DNA of 33,630 nt from a virus. Below the pieces are notes generated by a model that worked only from the letters and a program-made list of their open reading frames with translations, was not told where the DNA came from and did not search any database. Both the position numbers and the translations under genes were made by a program. Positions 1-8,361 of the stretch are shown piece by piece (position 1 is the stretch's first letter; the number at the start of each line of letters is the position of its first letter). The stretch lies in the IMG/VR virus record IMGVR_UViG_3300042509_002852, positions 1 to 33,630 of that record; one strand, given 5' to 3'.

Positions 1-1
1 T

Positions 2-142
2 ATCGTAAATCTCAGCCGGAACCACGAAATCCTTGCCAACGAACTCGCAGCCGCCGAGCGGCGGGCAGAGATCCGCAAGGAAGAGATGCTTCGGCATCTT
101 CGCCGGGTGGAAGCTGCCCTGGAGCAGATCCCGTCCGCGTAA
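2..142 (+). CDS. C-terminal end of a coiled-coil protein (5' truncated by window edge)
   Basis: An open frame enters from the left edge and ends in TAA at 140-142. It gives 46 residues ending in VEAALEQIPSA. The segment is rich in Glu, Arg, Ala and Leu (for example ELAAAERRAEIRKEE) with no helix breakers, so a C-terminal helix or coiled coil is likely. A strong intrinsic terminator follows at 175-208, which supports this being the real last gene of a transcription unit. A 63-codon ORF starting at 33 in another frame runs through the terminator and is less credible. No family is recognisable from this fragment. Confidence 0.6.
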   Translation: MVNLSRNHEILANELAAAERRAEIRKEEMLRHLRRVEAALEQIPSA

Positions 143-174
143 GCGGCAGCCGTCGAAGCGGTTAAACTTCGATT

Positions 175-208
175 GGGGTGGGCGTCACGTGTGCTCACCC
201 CTTTTTTT
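175..208 (+). terminator. Rho-independent terminator
   Basis: A GC-rich hairpin starts GGGGTGGGC and closes with GCTCACCCC. The stem is about nine base pairs with one G-T wobble, and extends by further wobbles around the loop. Seven T follow directly. It ends the transcription unit of the coiled-coil gene that stops at 142. Confidence 0.88.
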
Positions 209-289
209 AGCTATCAACGATTAGTTAAATAACGGGTAAAAACCTGGCATATGTTATGAGGCCCCTTAACCATCACAGGAGACATATGC

Positions 290-493
290 ATGTCTAACAA
301 TATGATTGAGTGGTGCGGTGTGGACGTGATTACGGGCCACACTCGGCACACACCGATGACGGCTACTAGGGCTATCCTTCAGTTGATTGATCGGAGTGAA
401 CGTGACCGGCAGTTAATTGACAAGTTGTTTCTGGAGATCGGTCACCTCCAGCAGCAAATTGTCGATCTGAGAAAAACCGTGGTGGCGAAGTAA
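290..493 (+). CDS. Small hypothetical protein with C-terminal coiled coil
   Basis: A 67-residue protein of unknown function. The start at 290 follows an AGGAG ribosome site at 277-281 with 8 bases of spacing. The nearer ATG at 286 hits a stop after two further codons, so it is not the start. The N-terminal half is polar (MSNNMIEWCGVDVITGHTRH). The second half, from about residue 28, is a heptad-like helix with Ile/Leu repeats, which suggests an oligomerising protein. It forms a one-gene unit bounded by terminators at 175-208 and 518-548, so it is probably transcribed on its own and may be an early or regulatory product. No family recognised. Confidence 0.7.
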   Translation: MSNNMIEWCGVDVITGHTRHTPMTATRAILQLIDRSERDRQLIDKLFLEIGHLQQQIVDLRKTVVAK

Positions 494-517
494 GCACTAC
501 GGCACCACTAACCACCG

Positions 518-548
518 CCGCCCAACTAACACTTGGGCGGTTTTTTTT
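518..548 (+). terminator. Rho-independent terminator
   Basis: A perfect 8-bp stem (CCGCCCAA pairing with TTGGGCGG) around a 7-base loop is followed by eight T at 541-548. It terminates the 290-493 gene. On the opposite strand the hairpin lacks a U-run, so it is not an obvious terminator for the thioredoxin gene that ends at 554. Confidence 0.93.
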
Positions 549-553
549 AGCTA

Positions 554-889
554 TCAGCGGTTTCGCAGCAGCCAGCGTTTAAACTTCCCTGGCCCTGTGT
601 ACCCGATTTCGCGCCGGATTTCATTCTCTGGCTTTAATATGTCGTCGTCTACTTTGACAACAATAAACGTGGGATAGGATTTAACAGTAAAGTCTGCAGC
701 CATATCGGGGAGCAGATCTACGTCAATAACGTCTATTTCGTAGCCGGCTATTAGTTCGGGATCTTCAACGAGGTCTTGTTTAAATTGCTGGCAAGGACCG
801 CACCACGAGGCACTGAACACAACCAGCGATTCCCCGCCCCCACAGACATTCGCTATCAGGGCCACCAATAACATTCTAAGCACTTTCAT
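554..889 (-). CDS. Exported thioredoxin-like protein
   Basis: A 111-residue thioredoxin-fold protein, about the usual size for a single domain. Residues 1-15 form a hydrophobic signal-like stretch (MKVLRMLLVALIANV), so an envelope location is likely. The active site WCGPC is at residues 29-33 and the cis-proline motif SYPTF has Pro73. These are the hallmarks of a redox-active thioredoxin, which reduces or exchanges disulfides. AAGGAG lies 8 bases upstream of the ATG on the minus strand, and a TATAGT box precedes it. This is the only convincing minus-strand gene, sitting between a terminator and a divergent gene, as phage cargo ('moron') genes often do. An extra Cys16 after the hydrophobic stretch does not form a convincing lipobox. 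Confidence 0.9.
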   Translation of the reverse strand: MKVLRMLLVALIANVCGGGESLVVFSASWCGPCQQFKQDLVEDPELIAGYEIDVIDVDLLPDMAADFTVKSYPTFIVVKVDDDILKPENEIRREIGYTGPGKFKRWLLRNR

Positions 890-981
890 TGGTAACTCCT
901 TTTAACTAACTATAACATCTCCCTTTTCTTTTCCCGCTGTATTTGCGAAAATGGCGGCACTCTAGCTTGGGAAATACAGTC
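890..981. promoter_or_regulatory. Divergent intergenic region with probable promoters
   Basis: This 92-bp gap separates the minus-strand thioredoxin gene from the + strand gene at 982, so it must drive at least one of them. On the minus strand, TATAGT lies about 19 bases before the thioredoxin ATG, which would place the transcript start almost on the ribosome site. No good -35 box is visible on either strand. Confidence 0.4.
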
Positions 982-2574
982 ATGCCGTTTAGGTCTGAAA
1001 AGCAGCGCCGTTACCTCTGGGCTACGCATCCCGAACTCGCTAAGAAGTGGGCCAAGGACTATCCAGAATCAAATAAAAACCTGCCCATGTACGCTAAAGT
1101 TAATTCCGAGGATGAAACCATGAAAAAAGCCGATGTTTTCGCAGTTCTTCGGGCTGCAATCGGAAATAATTTAACAAATGCCCAAAACCAGGTTTATACA
1201 TCTGAAAGTATCCTCGGCACGAAGTTAGCTAACTCAAAGATGGAACATATCGTGATGCCAACGGGTCATGAACCGTCTTCTGCAGGTGAAAAACATATTG
1301 AGAAAGCGCCAAAACCAGAGGCGGAAGATGAGGGCAGTATTGGGCAGTCCCGCACGGAGAACGCCACAGCCACTCCGCCAAGTATGCAAGAAACACCGCT
1401 TGTAAATAAGTTGGCGGCTGTCTTGGCGCCGAGAATTCAACAGATGATTGAAGATGCTCGGGCAAGAGAAGCGGCCCGAGATGCCGTCCGTGTGCCGCAA
1501 AATGTTAACGTCAAGCGATACGCTATGCCCTCGGCGAATATTCCTCCCCCTATTGGTATGGCACAGGCTCCTGCCCCAGCCCAGCCTGCAGCACCACAGC
1601 AAGCCCAGCCGCCACAGCCCCAGCAAAACGGGCTGCCTTCTGTGAATGGTAAGGGCGGCTCTCCCCAGTCGAATCCCATCAACTCTTTTGGCGGGATCTC
1701 GATGTCCGGTGCATTCAATGGCAATGCGTCTTTAGGAACAGCCAATGCTCCGGGCGCGAAGATGGCCGCCCAGAAGTGCTCCTGCGGCTGTGGCCAAAAA
1801 GTAAACGAATGCACCTGCCCTGCGTCGTGCTCGTGCCGACAAAAGAATGGCTCATGCTACGGCCTCAAGAAACAGGCTAACAATAACGAGGTGCTGGCGT
1901 GGCTGATGAGTCTTGATAATTCCAACATCCCTGATCCTGAAGACCTAGACTATGACGAGCGGATGAAGAGTGCTGGCACTCCAGCCTGGCAACGCAGTGC
2001 TGGCAAGAACGAAGAAGGCGGCCTGAACGCCAAGGGCCGGGCGAGTTACAACAACGCTACCGGTGGCAATCTCAAAGCCCCGGTCACAGAGTCCAATCCT
2101 AAAGGCGAACGAGACAAGCGGCAAAACTCGTTCTGCTCACGCATGTGCGGCATGAAGCGCGTAAACACTGGTGCTAAAACCAAGAAAGATCCTGATTCGC
2201 GGATTAACAAATCACTGCGGAAATGGAATTGCAAATGCAGTGCGGCCACCCTGTTTAAAGCAAGCCTGGCAACGTATGCACAGAAACAAGCTGGCGCGTC
2301 TATGGGCCGTCTGCTCGGTACTGCCCTGGCCTCGACGGGCGGTGGGTTGCTTTTGGGGGGCTATCCCGGCTGGAAACTGCAAACAGCCAGCGAAAATGCC
2401 GGCAACCATGAGTTTGTAAACTTTATCGCGGGCAAGGCACCGATCGCCTTAGCTGGTGCCGTAACGGCCGGGATTTATAACAACTTACATGACAAGTATG
2501 TTGAGCCGCCGAAGAAAGAACCAAAGCCGGAGCCAGAATCTGTCGCAAAGTATCTGCAATATTTAGTACACTGA
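982..2574 (+). CDS. Cys-rich phage protein with DUF6321-like domain
   Basis: 530 residues. The start at 982 is chosen because it gives MPFRSEKQRRYLW, an N-terminus I know from many phage proteins. An in-frame start at 943 adds 13 residues without a ribosome site. In order: the N-terminal signature; a low-complexity Pro/Gln/Ala segment (about 190-230); a cysteine cluster (about 266-297, CSCGCG then CTC and CSC), perhaps metal-binding; a region around 335-420 with EEGGLNAKGR and SFCSRMCGM ending in RKWNCKC, which matches my memory of DUF6321; and a C-terminal glycine-rich hydrophobic hairpin (GTALASTGGGLLLGG). Function unknown. The tail resembles the other glycine-zipper proteins here. It heads the run of + strand genes. 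Confidence 0.8.
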   Translation: MPFRSEKQRRYLWATHPELAKKWAKDYPESNKNLPMYAKVNSEDETMKKADVFAVLRAAIGNNLTNAQNQVYTSESILGTKLANSKMEHIVMPTGHEPSSAGEKHIEKAPKPEAEDEGSIGQSRTENATATPPSMQETPLVNKLAAVLAPRIQQMIEDARAREAARDAVRVPQNVNVKRYAMPSANIPPPIGMAQAPAPAQPAAPQQAQPPQPQQNGLPSVNGKGGSPQSNPINSFGGISMSGAFNGNASLGTANAPGAKMAAQKCSCGCGQKVNECTCPASCSCRQKNGSCYGLKKQANNNEVLAWLMSLDNSNIPDPEDLDYDERMKSAGTPAWQRSAGKNEEGGLNAKGRASYNNATGGNLKAPVTESNPKGERDKRQNSFCSRMCGMKRVNTGAKTKKDPDSRINKSLRKWNCKCSAATLFKASLATYAQKQAGASMGRLLGTALASTGGGLLLGGYPGWKLQTASENAGNHEFVNFIAGKAPIALAGAVTAGIYNNLHDKYVEPPKKEPKPEPESVAKYLQYLVH

Positions 2575-2604
2575 AACGTCTGACATCTAAAAAAAGGAAC
2601 TACC

Positions 2605-3213
2605 ATGCCCATCGATCCCAAACTGTTAACCAAAGCCGCCAAAGTTTACGAAGCCGCTGAAAGCGTTGAAGGCGGAAAGCCCAAGGAAGTGTATGAGTCG
2701 CACAAGCAATGCACGCCGGGCGAATTTGGCATGAACAAAGAAGGCGGTAATTTTGCTGGCCGCCGGGCGCCGTTAGCTCTGGGTGCAGCCGCAGCGGCAC
2801 AAGCGGGCCAGGCACCGAAGAACCAGCAACCCAGCATTTTCAGTAGCATGTTCCAGCCCAAGCCTGCAACGTCTCCAGTTGGCGTGCCGCAACCTGGAGC
2901 AGCTGCCCCGAAACCCGTACCAGCCCCTGTAAACAAAGGCATCTTCAATAAGATGGGCGCGGGAAACGAAAACTGGAAAGGCTTTGATTACTCAAAGACT
3001 GGTCCGGGTGGCTTGATTGGTTCCCGTACGTTGCCGAAGTCTGATGCGACGGCTAAGAACTGGCAGGGTTCGCAGGGCACGCCGCGGAAACCAGATTCGG
3101 CGACCGCACCGGCTGAGCAAAAGAATCCGCCGATGAAGGCAGTTCCGCAGCCCATGATGAAGAAACTCAGCGCGTTTGCCTTTGGGCAGTTAGTTGCCCA
3201 AGCCCGCAACTAA
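2605..3213 (+). CDS. Pro/Ala-rich hypothetical protein with C-terminal FG tag
   Basis: 202 residues of largely low-complexity sequence rich in Pro, Ala, Gly and Lys, probably disordered (about 55-120 and 145-185). A ribosome-site-like GGAA precedes the ATG. The N-terminus (MPIDPKLLTKAAKVYEAAES) is helical. The C-terminus is LSAFAFGQLVAQARN, which resembles the N-terminal tag of several other proteins in this window (for example MNAFSFGRFVAEK), but here at the opposite end. Disorder plus tag suggests a virion or scaffold-associated protein, but this is inference. No known domain recognised. It lies 30 bases after the Cys-rich gene and 30 before the large adhesin, likely in one transcript. Confidence 0.75.
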   Translation: MPIDPKLLTKAAKVYEAAESVEGGKPKEVYESHKQCTPGEFGMNKEGGNFAGRRAPLALGAAAAAQAGQAPKNQQPSIFSSMFQPKPATSPVGVPQPGAAAPKPVPAPVNKGIFNKMGAGNENWKGFDYSKTGPGGLIGSRTLPKSDATAKNWQGSQGTPRKPDSATAPAEQKNPPMKAVPQPMMKKLSAFAFGQLVAQARN

Positions 3214-3243
3214 TTGAAACCCAATCTTTAGCAAGGATGGCTT

Positions 3244-6200
3244 ATGTCTGACTTTATTGCTGCCCCGACAATTACGTCTGTTGAGTTCTTGGGTACCACG
3301 TGGACGGCTGTGCCTGGTGCCACGCATTACAAAGTCTATAAGCGTTTACCGTCAACGACTGCGTACACCCTGCACGATACTGTCGCGGAAGCCGACCTTA
3401 TCGACATGGGATTGCTGTACCCCGCTCGTGGCGAATGGGACGCAGAGACATCTTACAGCGTGAATGACATCGTGCAGTATGCCGGAAGCAGCTATATCGC
3501 AGCCGTCAATTTTAATGTTGAGTGCAACGGTTTTTACGCGCCAACATTAGCAGACTGCAGTTCAACCGCCAGTTTTAATCCGGCGGCATATCCGGCTGGC
3601 TGGACGCTGATGGCAGAACGCACGTCTAGCCAAGGCTGGCCCGAGCGGCTGCTGCAGTACGCTGCCGTGAGCGCTGTGATCGACAACGAAGACGTGCAAA
3701 TTGAAAGCGCATTGTCTCCCGAAGTGCCAGTTTGGACTGTACCGTTGACTCCCGTAAGTTCACTTCCGCCGCCGCCGTGCAGTGTTCCCCCCTCGAAGCC
3801 GCGCTGGTCGAACACTTTTTCGTTATTGAACGCTGTTGACCTCACGTGGTTACCGCCTGACCAGCCTATTGCTGAAGACATCAAGTCATATCGCGTTTGG
3901 TACGAAGATCCGGCGCTGCCCAATACGTGGTTAGACGCGGAGGTCATTGGCGGCAATGTAATTCCAAATCCGCCGAACATAGGCGGCACCTTCATAACGC
4001 CGGGTCTTGGCGTGCGATTACGACTTTGGGCGAAAACCATCAATGGCAAACCGGCGACGTACAGAGTGCGCGTCTCCCGTAACAGCGAGTGCGGCAACAA
4101 CTATAGCGACCCGATTGAAGTGGCCCCGCTAGCGGCGAGCCTTTCACCGGCTACAAACGTAACGGCTACGCCTGCCCCTGGCGGCATACGCGTTCGCTGG
4201 GTTTCAGGCCCTACGGGCGGCGACGGTTATTATTCAGCCCGGACGCCTGTGACGCTTGCAGATATTTACTACACCACAGCGCTGTCAAAGCCATGGCGGC
4301 TGGCTGTCCGCAACGCTATAGTCTCCAACGAGGGTACTTTGGTCAGCGGACTGCAGAACTTCACAAATTACATTTTTGCTGTACAGCGTAAATACACGCC
4401 GCCGGTAACAAGCACGAATCCTCGGCCAGGTGAATTACTTGCGGCGTTCAGCGAGCCCACGCAACCGACAATAATGGGGCCGTGGGTGATGGTAGGCACC
4501 AACGTCGGTGAAGAACCACCAACCAGTGCCGGATTTACAACCCGATACACGCTCAGTAGCAATGTTGTCTGGCACTATCCAATGTACTCGGCGCAACTGC
4601 CGAACCCGCCGATAAATACTGTGCTCCCTATTGTTACGACCAAGCACATCACGCGGCCTTCGTTGCCTGCCGGTACGACAATCGACCAGTTGCCGCACCG
4701 GCTGTACCAACTTCCTTTAACCGGGAACACGTTGGTTGTTCGGCGCGGCGGAACAACTTTGAGTTGGACCGGCGGCACGACCATCACTGTTGGCCGTGGC
4801 TCTGATGCGTATCCGCCGTTTCGCGGCATGACGACAACACTGGAAGGCGTCATTGGCGCCGACGGGGTAAATCAGCCCAATCAAAAAGTCTTTGTCGTCA
4901 ATAGCGGAGACGGGACTGTTTCTATCGTTGACGTAGCCACTTCGGCTGTAACCGACACAATTGACGTTAAAACAGCCGGCCGCACTGAGTTGTATAGCGG
5001 TGTGTCGTACAACACAGCGACAGGCATATTGTATGTCACAGAAAGAAATTACGGCACAATCAAAGCCATTAATGTGGCAACGAAACAGATCGTAGGTTCA
5101 ATTGATCTGGGCGTAGCTCTGTACGACGTGTGCGTGCATAAAGCATTGAATCGGCTTTATGTAGCAACCGAAGACGCCGGCATTAAAGTCATTAACTTAG
5201 CAACGGCGTTTAGCGGAGGCGCGGCCGGCACAGGCGTATCGACAATTGTGCTGCCCTCAGACGGCGTGTATGGCTACGGCAAAACACGCGGGCTGTATCT
5301 GAGCCTGGCCGAGGCGAGAAATCTTCTGATTGCTGGCGGACGCAATAACCCTGAAGAGATTATTGCAAATGATTCGTCCGGCACACCAATTCGTACCATG
5401 AAAAATGGCTCGTTGTTTGTAATTAACTGCACGTCAAACGATATCGTAGGGAAGAAAAATTTTAACGGCAATGTGACCGGCGTCGGCCTTGACGAGAACG
5501 GCTTAATCTACTGCCTTGAAAATGCGTACTACAACTCTGGCTGGCGAACTCCTGGCCGTATGCGGGCTTTCAATTTAAATTCGATTTCACTTGAAGTAGG
5601 CCTGCAATACTTCAATTACCCCAGTGGAATGCAATTAAATAATGTCAACGTCGGTGCGGCTCCCGGGCACTTGCACATCGGCCCATATCAAGATACCGGC
5701 GCTGGTTTGTTTGTCTCGCAGGGTAAATCTATGTCGTTCTCTAGCCGACCTAGAAACGCACGTTGGCATCACGGGGATAAGCGCGTTCTGCTCGCGTGGG
5801 AAGCGCCGAATGCCCCGATGCCGTCCAACTTTAGTGGCTATGACATTTTTTCGCGAATATCACCTGCGGCAAATGATCAGGCTGCGATTTACACTCGCCT
5901 TAGAACTGTGCCGCCGCAGACAACCTGGATTGATGTAACGTCACATGCCGGGGCACCGCTGGAAAATAACAGATCGTATGACTTCCGAATTGTTCCGTCG
6001 TTTTTAGGCCTGGGCGTGAACGCAGGTAAATTCTCTGGTTACGGGCAACCGCTGCAGACGTTTACGAACATCGTGCCACGACCACTTTGGAATTTTGTAA
6101 ACATTAACGCGATGCCTTCCAGCGCGGCGCAACTTAAACGGGATTACATAAGTGCCGGCGGCTACTGGAATACCGTAGTAGCGTTACCGGCTGCCGTGTA

Positions 6201-6984
6201 TACCGCGTTAGCGGGTTATCTTAGTTTTTCTGGCGTTGTTATCAGCAGCCAAGATACGAATGAGCCGGGCCAGTACTGGGCAGCAAACTGCGCGGCCAGC
6301 TTCGCCCTAATTGTTACGGCAAGTGGCGGTTATGTTGTGCCTGTCTCGTGTATGATTACTCGAAATTTAGCGTACACCCAAAGTACTGCGGTACTGGCGC
6401 ATGAGTTGGGGCATGCGCTGGGTATTGGCTCATCGTCTACGTGGAATACCGGCGTAACACAGCCGACGTGGTGCCCTAGCAAATATCTTCTTTCTGGCAC
6501 AATTTTTAAAAACGCACTCATCGGCTATCAAGAACACGTGCGATTACGCAACTCGCTTGATAGGCGCGTTTTTACTCACATCCCGTTACTTTCGGTATGG
6601 CCTTACAGCCTGTCGGGGGCTGTTGGTTTGCACTGGGAGCACGCGTCTACAAACTGCCAATCTTGGCTACCCGGCGTGCCTGGCGAACTCATGTCATATG
6701 ATCGCAATAATAATGTGCGAACAAATGTATCGGTTGGCGCTTTGCTTGACATGGGTTATCGGCTGTGCCAGACAAACGAAACATTTAAGGCACATTTTAT
6801 GGAAACAGCAGAGCGCCCAGCCGCTAATGCCATGTCTATGCAAAGTGCTCCGGTCTGGGTGCCAAATGAAACGCCTCAAGAAATATTAGCCCCGCAAGAA
6901 AACGGCGACGTGGGGGGTTGCTGCGTATCGGCAAATATCATCGGCACGCTGTATTTAGACGGTACAGAGCCAACGAACGTGTAA
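3244..6984 (+). CDS. Modular adhesin/tail protein with Fn3, CBM, beta-propeller and metzincin protease domains
   Basis: 1246 residues. AAGGA precedes the ATG. In order: a fibronectin-III-like domain (about 5-55); a chitinase-type carbohydrate-binding module (about 63-95: GEWDAETSYSVNDIVQY then YIAA); two or more Fn3-like domains (about 175-400); a YVTN/NHL-type beta-propeller (about 545-760: KVFVVNSGDGTVSIVDV and related blades); another Fn3-like domain (about 840-930); and a C-terminal zinc metalloprotease. The protease has HELGHALGIG at 1053-1062, then HWE at 1130-1132 and ELMSY from 1148, resembling the leishmanolysin-type Met-turn region. There is no signal peptide, as expected for a virion protein. 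It probably binds surface glycans and cuts surface protein. Whether it is a tail fibre or spike is inferred. Confidence 0.88.
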   Translation: MSDFIAAPTITSVEFLGTTWTAVPGATHYKVYKRLPSTTAYTLHDTVAEADLIDMGLLYPARGEWDAETSYSVNDIVQYAGSSYIAAVNFNVECNGFYAPTLADCSSTASFNPAAYPAGWTLMAERTSSQGWPERLLQYAAVSAVIDNEDVQIESALSPEVPVWTVPLTPVSSLPPPPCSVPPSKPRWSNTFSLLNAVDLTWLPPDQPIAEDIKSYRVWYEDPALPNTWLDAEVIGGNVIPNPPNIGGTFITPGLGVRLRLWAKTINGKPATYRVRVSRNSECGNNYSDPIEVAPLAASLSPATNVTATPAPGGIRVRWVSGPTGGDGYYSARTPVTLADIYYTTALSKPWRLAVRNAIVSNEGTLVSGLQNFTNYIFAVQRKYTPPVTSTNPRPGELLAAFSEPTQPTIMGPWVMVGTNVGEEPPTSAGFTTRYTLSSNVVWHYPMYSAQLPNPPINTVLPIVTTKHITRPSLPAGTTIDQLPHRLYQLPLTGNTLVVRRGGTTLSWTGGTTITVGRGSDAYPPFRGMTTTLEGVIGADGVNQPNQKVFVVNSGDGTVSIVDVATSAVTDTIDVKTAGRTELYSGVSYNTATGILYVTERNYGTIKAINVATKQIVGSIDLGVALYDVCVHKALNRLYVATEDAGIKVINLATAFSGGAAGTGVSTIVLPSDGVYGYGKTRGLYLSLAEARNLLIAGGRNNPEEIIANDSSGTPIRTMKNGSLFVINCTSNDIVGKKNFNGNVTGVGLDENGLIYCLENAYYNSGWRTPGRMRAFNLNSISLEVGLQYFNYPSGMQLNNVNVGAAPGHLHIGPYQDTGAGLFVSQGKSMSFSSRPRNARWHHGDKRVLLAWEAPNAPMPSNFSGYDIFSRISPAANDQAAIYTRLRTVPPQTTWIDVTSHAGAPLENNRSYDFRIVPSFLGLGVNAGKFSGYGQPLQTFTNIVPRPLWNFVNINAMPSSAAQLKRDYISAGGYWNTVVALPAAVYTALAGYLSFSGVVISSQDTNEPGQYWAANCAASFALIVTASGGYVVPVSCMITRNLAYTQSTAVLAHELGHALGIGSSSTWNTGVTQPTWCPSKYLLSGTIFKNALIGYQEHVRLRNSLDRRVFTHIPLLSVWPYSLSGAVGLHWEHASTNCQSWLPGVPGELMSYDRNNNVRTNVSVGALLDMGYRLCQTNETFKAHFMETAERPAANAMSMQSAPVWVPNETPQEILAPQENGDVGGCCVSANIIGTLYLDGTEPTNV

Positions 6985-7017
6985 ACTAGTTGAGTGAATA
7001 CATCAAAGGAGAAAGCC

Positions 7018-7551
7018 GTGAAAGAAAAAGAAAAGACCGCTGCTTATAAGTTTGGCTCGAACGTTCTTCCGGGTGCTGGCTTAGGTGCTGCACTGGGCGG
7101 CCTGTATGGTTTCGCTGCCCCTGGCTCTGAAGAAGAGTATGACGATGAGGGCCGGCTGATGAGCAAGCAGCCCCGAAGCCGTTTGGCGGCTATGCTGCGT
7201 GGTGCATTAGGCGGCGGTCTTTTGGGCGGTGCTGGCGGCGTCGCAGCCGATCAGTATGCACCGAACGCTACGAATGACGCCTACAACTTTGCCCGCGGAT
7301 TGTTTACCGGCAAATCAAAGGCTGAACTGACTCGTGGCGACAATGTGGCTAAGTTAACACCGATGGGTCAAAGCGTTGACCGGCAGGCTAGGACGATTGG
7401 CCAGCGTATTAAAGCGCCGGCCTTGCGGATGCCGCCGCCGAAGCCGCAGTTCGGACCCGACAGGCCGATTGATATTCGCTTCCCTAACGCGTCTGATTTT
7501 GATGCGTCGTCCAACGACGGACCGATGGGCCCCGGTGATCCCCACGCGTGA
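7018..7551 (+). CDS. Glycine-zipper protein with N-terminal FG tag
   Basis: 177 residues from a GTG start at 7018. That start is set by the strong ribosome site AAAGGAG at 7005-7011, spaced 6 bases. The upstream in-frame GTG at 6994 would place the ribosome site inside the gene. After a Lys/Glu-rich lead comes AAYKFGSNVLPG, then a glycine-zipper hydrophobic stretch (GAGLGAALGGLYGFAAPG). A charged loop follows, then a second stretch (GALGGGLLGGAGGVAA). Two such helices separated by a loop suggest a membrane hairpin. The C-terminal 80 residues are polar and Pro-rich. Neighbours are the adhesin and another tagged glycine-zipper protein, so a virion/injection role is inferred. Confidence 0.78.
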   Translation: MKEKEKTAAYKFGSNVLPGAGLGAALGGLYGFAAPGSEEEYDDEGRLMSKQPRSRLAAMLRGALGGGLLGGAGGVAADQYAPNATNDAYNFARGLFTGKSKAELTRGDNVAKLTPMGQSVDRQARTIGQRIKAPALRMPPPKPQFGPDRPIDIRFPNASDFDASSNDGPMGPGDPHA

Positions 7552-7560
7552 AGTAAAAAC

Positions 7561-8238
7561 ATGACACCATATTCTTTTGGGCAGAAAATCGCTTCAAGTT
7601 TGCGTGCTCCTATGGTCGCACCAAATTTGCTATTGCCGTTAGCAGGTACCGCGGTCGGCGCGGGTGCCGGGGCTTTGACATCTAAAAAGCATCGGCTGCG
7701 TAACGCGTTGATTGGTGCTGGCGCCGGCGGTTTAACCGGCGGACTTGCTGAGTACAAAACTCCCGGGCTGGGATTAGCGCTTAAATACAAATTAGAAGAC
7801 GCACTTATGCCAGACTATCGTTCTTTAGACTGGCGTGACGCGATTATTGGTCAAGCACCGACCCACACGAAACGAGACTTTGCTCGGTTTAAAGAAATTG
7901 AACGTTACGCACGGCGCATGCCCCAGAAAGGCATAAAAAATCCGGTGTATAGCACGATCAATAAAATACATCCGCGTACACTCGATGAAACCTTTGAAGA
8001 AAAAACTTTGATTGCCGGCCCCAGAAATGACGATTTTTACGAGTACATGAATCAAATGAAAGACGATAGCGGCAAGTGGATTGCTAGTCCGCCTACCGTC
8101 GGGGTCCGTGCTGGTCAAGCCGTTGACCCTGCGGTGGCAAAAGAAGAACTCGCCCGCGGTTTCAAATGGGACCCGGTAAAAGAAGAATGGGCGCGTTTTA
8201 AGAAAGTTTACTTCGACAAAAACAAGAAATTTTACTGA
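7561..8238 (+). CDS. Glycine-zipper protein with N-terminal FG tag
   Basis: 225 residues. Begins MTPYSFGQKIASSLRAP, a member of the FG-tag set. Two glycine-zipper hydrophobic stretches follow (LAGTAVGAGAGAL and LIGAGAGGLTGGL) around a basic loop (KKHRLRN), the usual form of a membrane hairpin. The remaining 140 residues are soluble and highly charged, with no recognised domain. The ribosome site is weak (GAAG), and the gene starts 9 bases after the previous stop, so translational coupling is likely. Together with the preceding gene it looks like a pair of related small membrane-inserting proteins. Confidence 0.78.
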   Translation: MTPYSFGQKIASSLRAPMVAPNLLLPLAGTAVGAGAGALTSKKHRLRNALIGAGAGGLTGGLAEYKTPGLGLALKYKLEDALMPDYRSLDWRDAIIGQAPTHTKRDFARFKEIERYARRMPQKGIKNPVYSTINKIHPRTLDETFEEKTLIAGPRNDDFYEYMNQMKDDSGKWIASPPTVGVRAGQAVDPAVAKEELARGFKWDPVKEEWARFKKVYFDKNKKFY

Positions 8239-8361
8239 TGCAGGATGGGCTATCCGCCCAAGTGACGAGAACCTGGGCGTAGTGTTGTGAATAACAGCGT
8301 GGTGTAAAATAAATCCGACGGGTTACTTCGGGGGCTATATGTATAGCAGGAGAAACATCCC
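8239..8361 (+). promoter_or_regulatory. Intergenic region with probable promoter for the protease operon
   Basis: The first half carries inverted repeats (GGGC/GCCC and CGCCCA/TGGGCG) with no T-run, so not a typical terminator. A -10-like TAAAAT at 8305-8310 has TTGTGA 14 bases upstream, a short spacing. It is followed by the AGGAG ribosome site at 8348-8352 for the next gene. A similar GTTGTGAATA sequence occurs upstream of the gene at 14854. Confidence 0.4.

Noticed and set aside
33-224. 63-codon + strand frame near the left edge
   Set aside because: It overlaps the better-supported frame ending at 142 and reads through a strong terminator at 175-208.
1229-1814. Several overlapping minus-strand frames opposite the 982 gene
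   Set aside because: They are antisense to a well-supported gene and only reflect its Pro/Ala/Gln-rich codons. No ribosome sites.
3534-4100. 188-codon minus-strand frame within the adhesin gene
   Set aside because: It is antisense to clear Fn3-like coding sequence, with no ribosome site or recognised motif.
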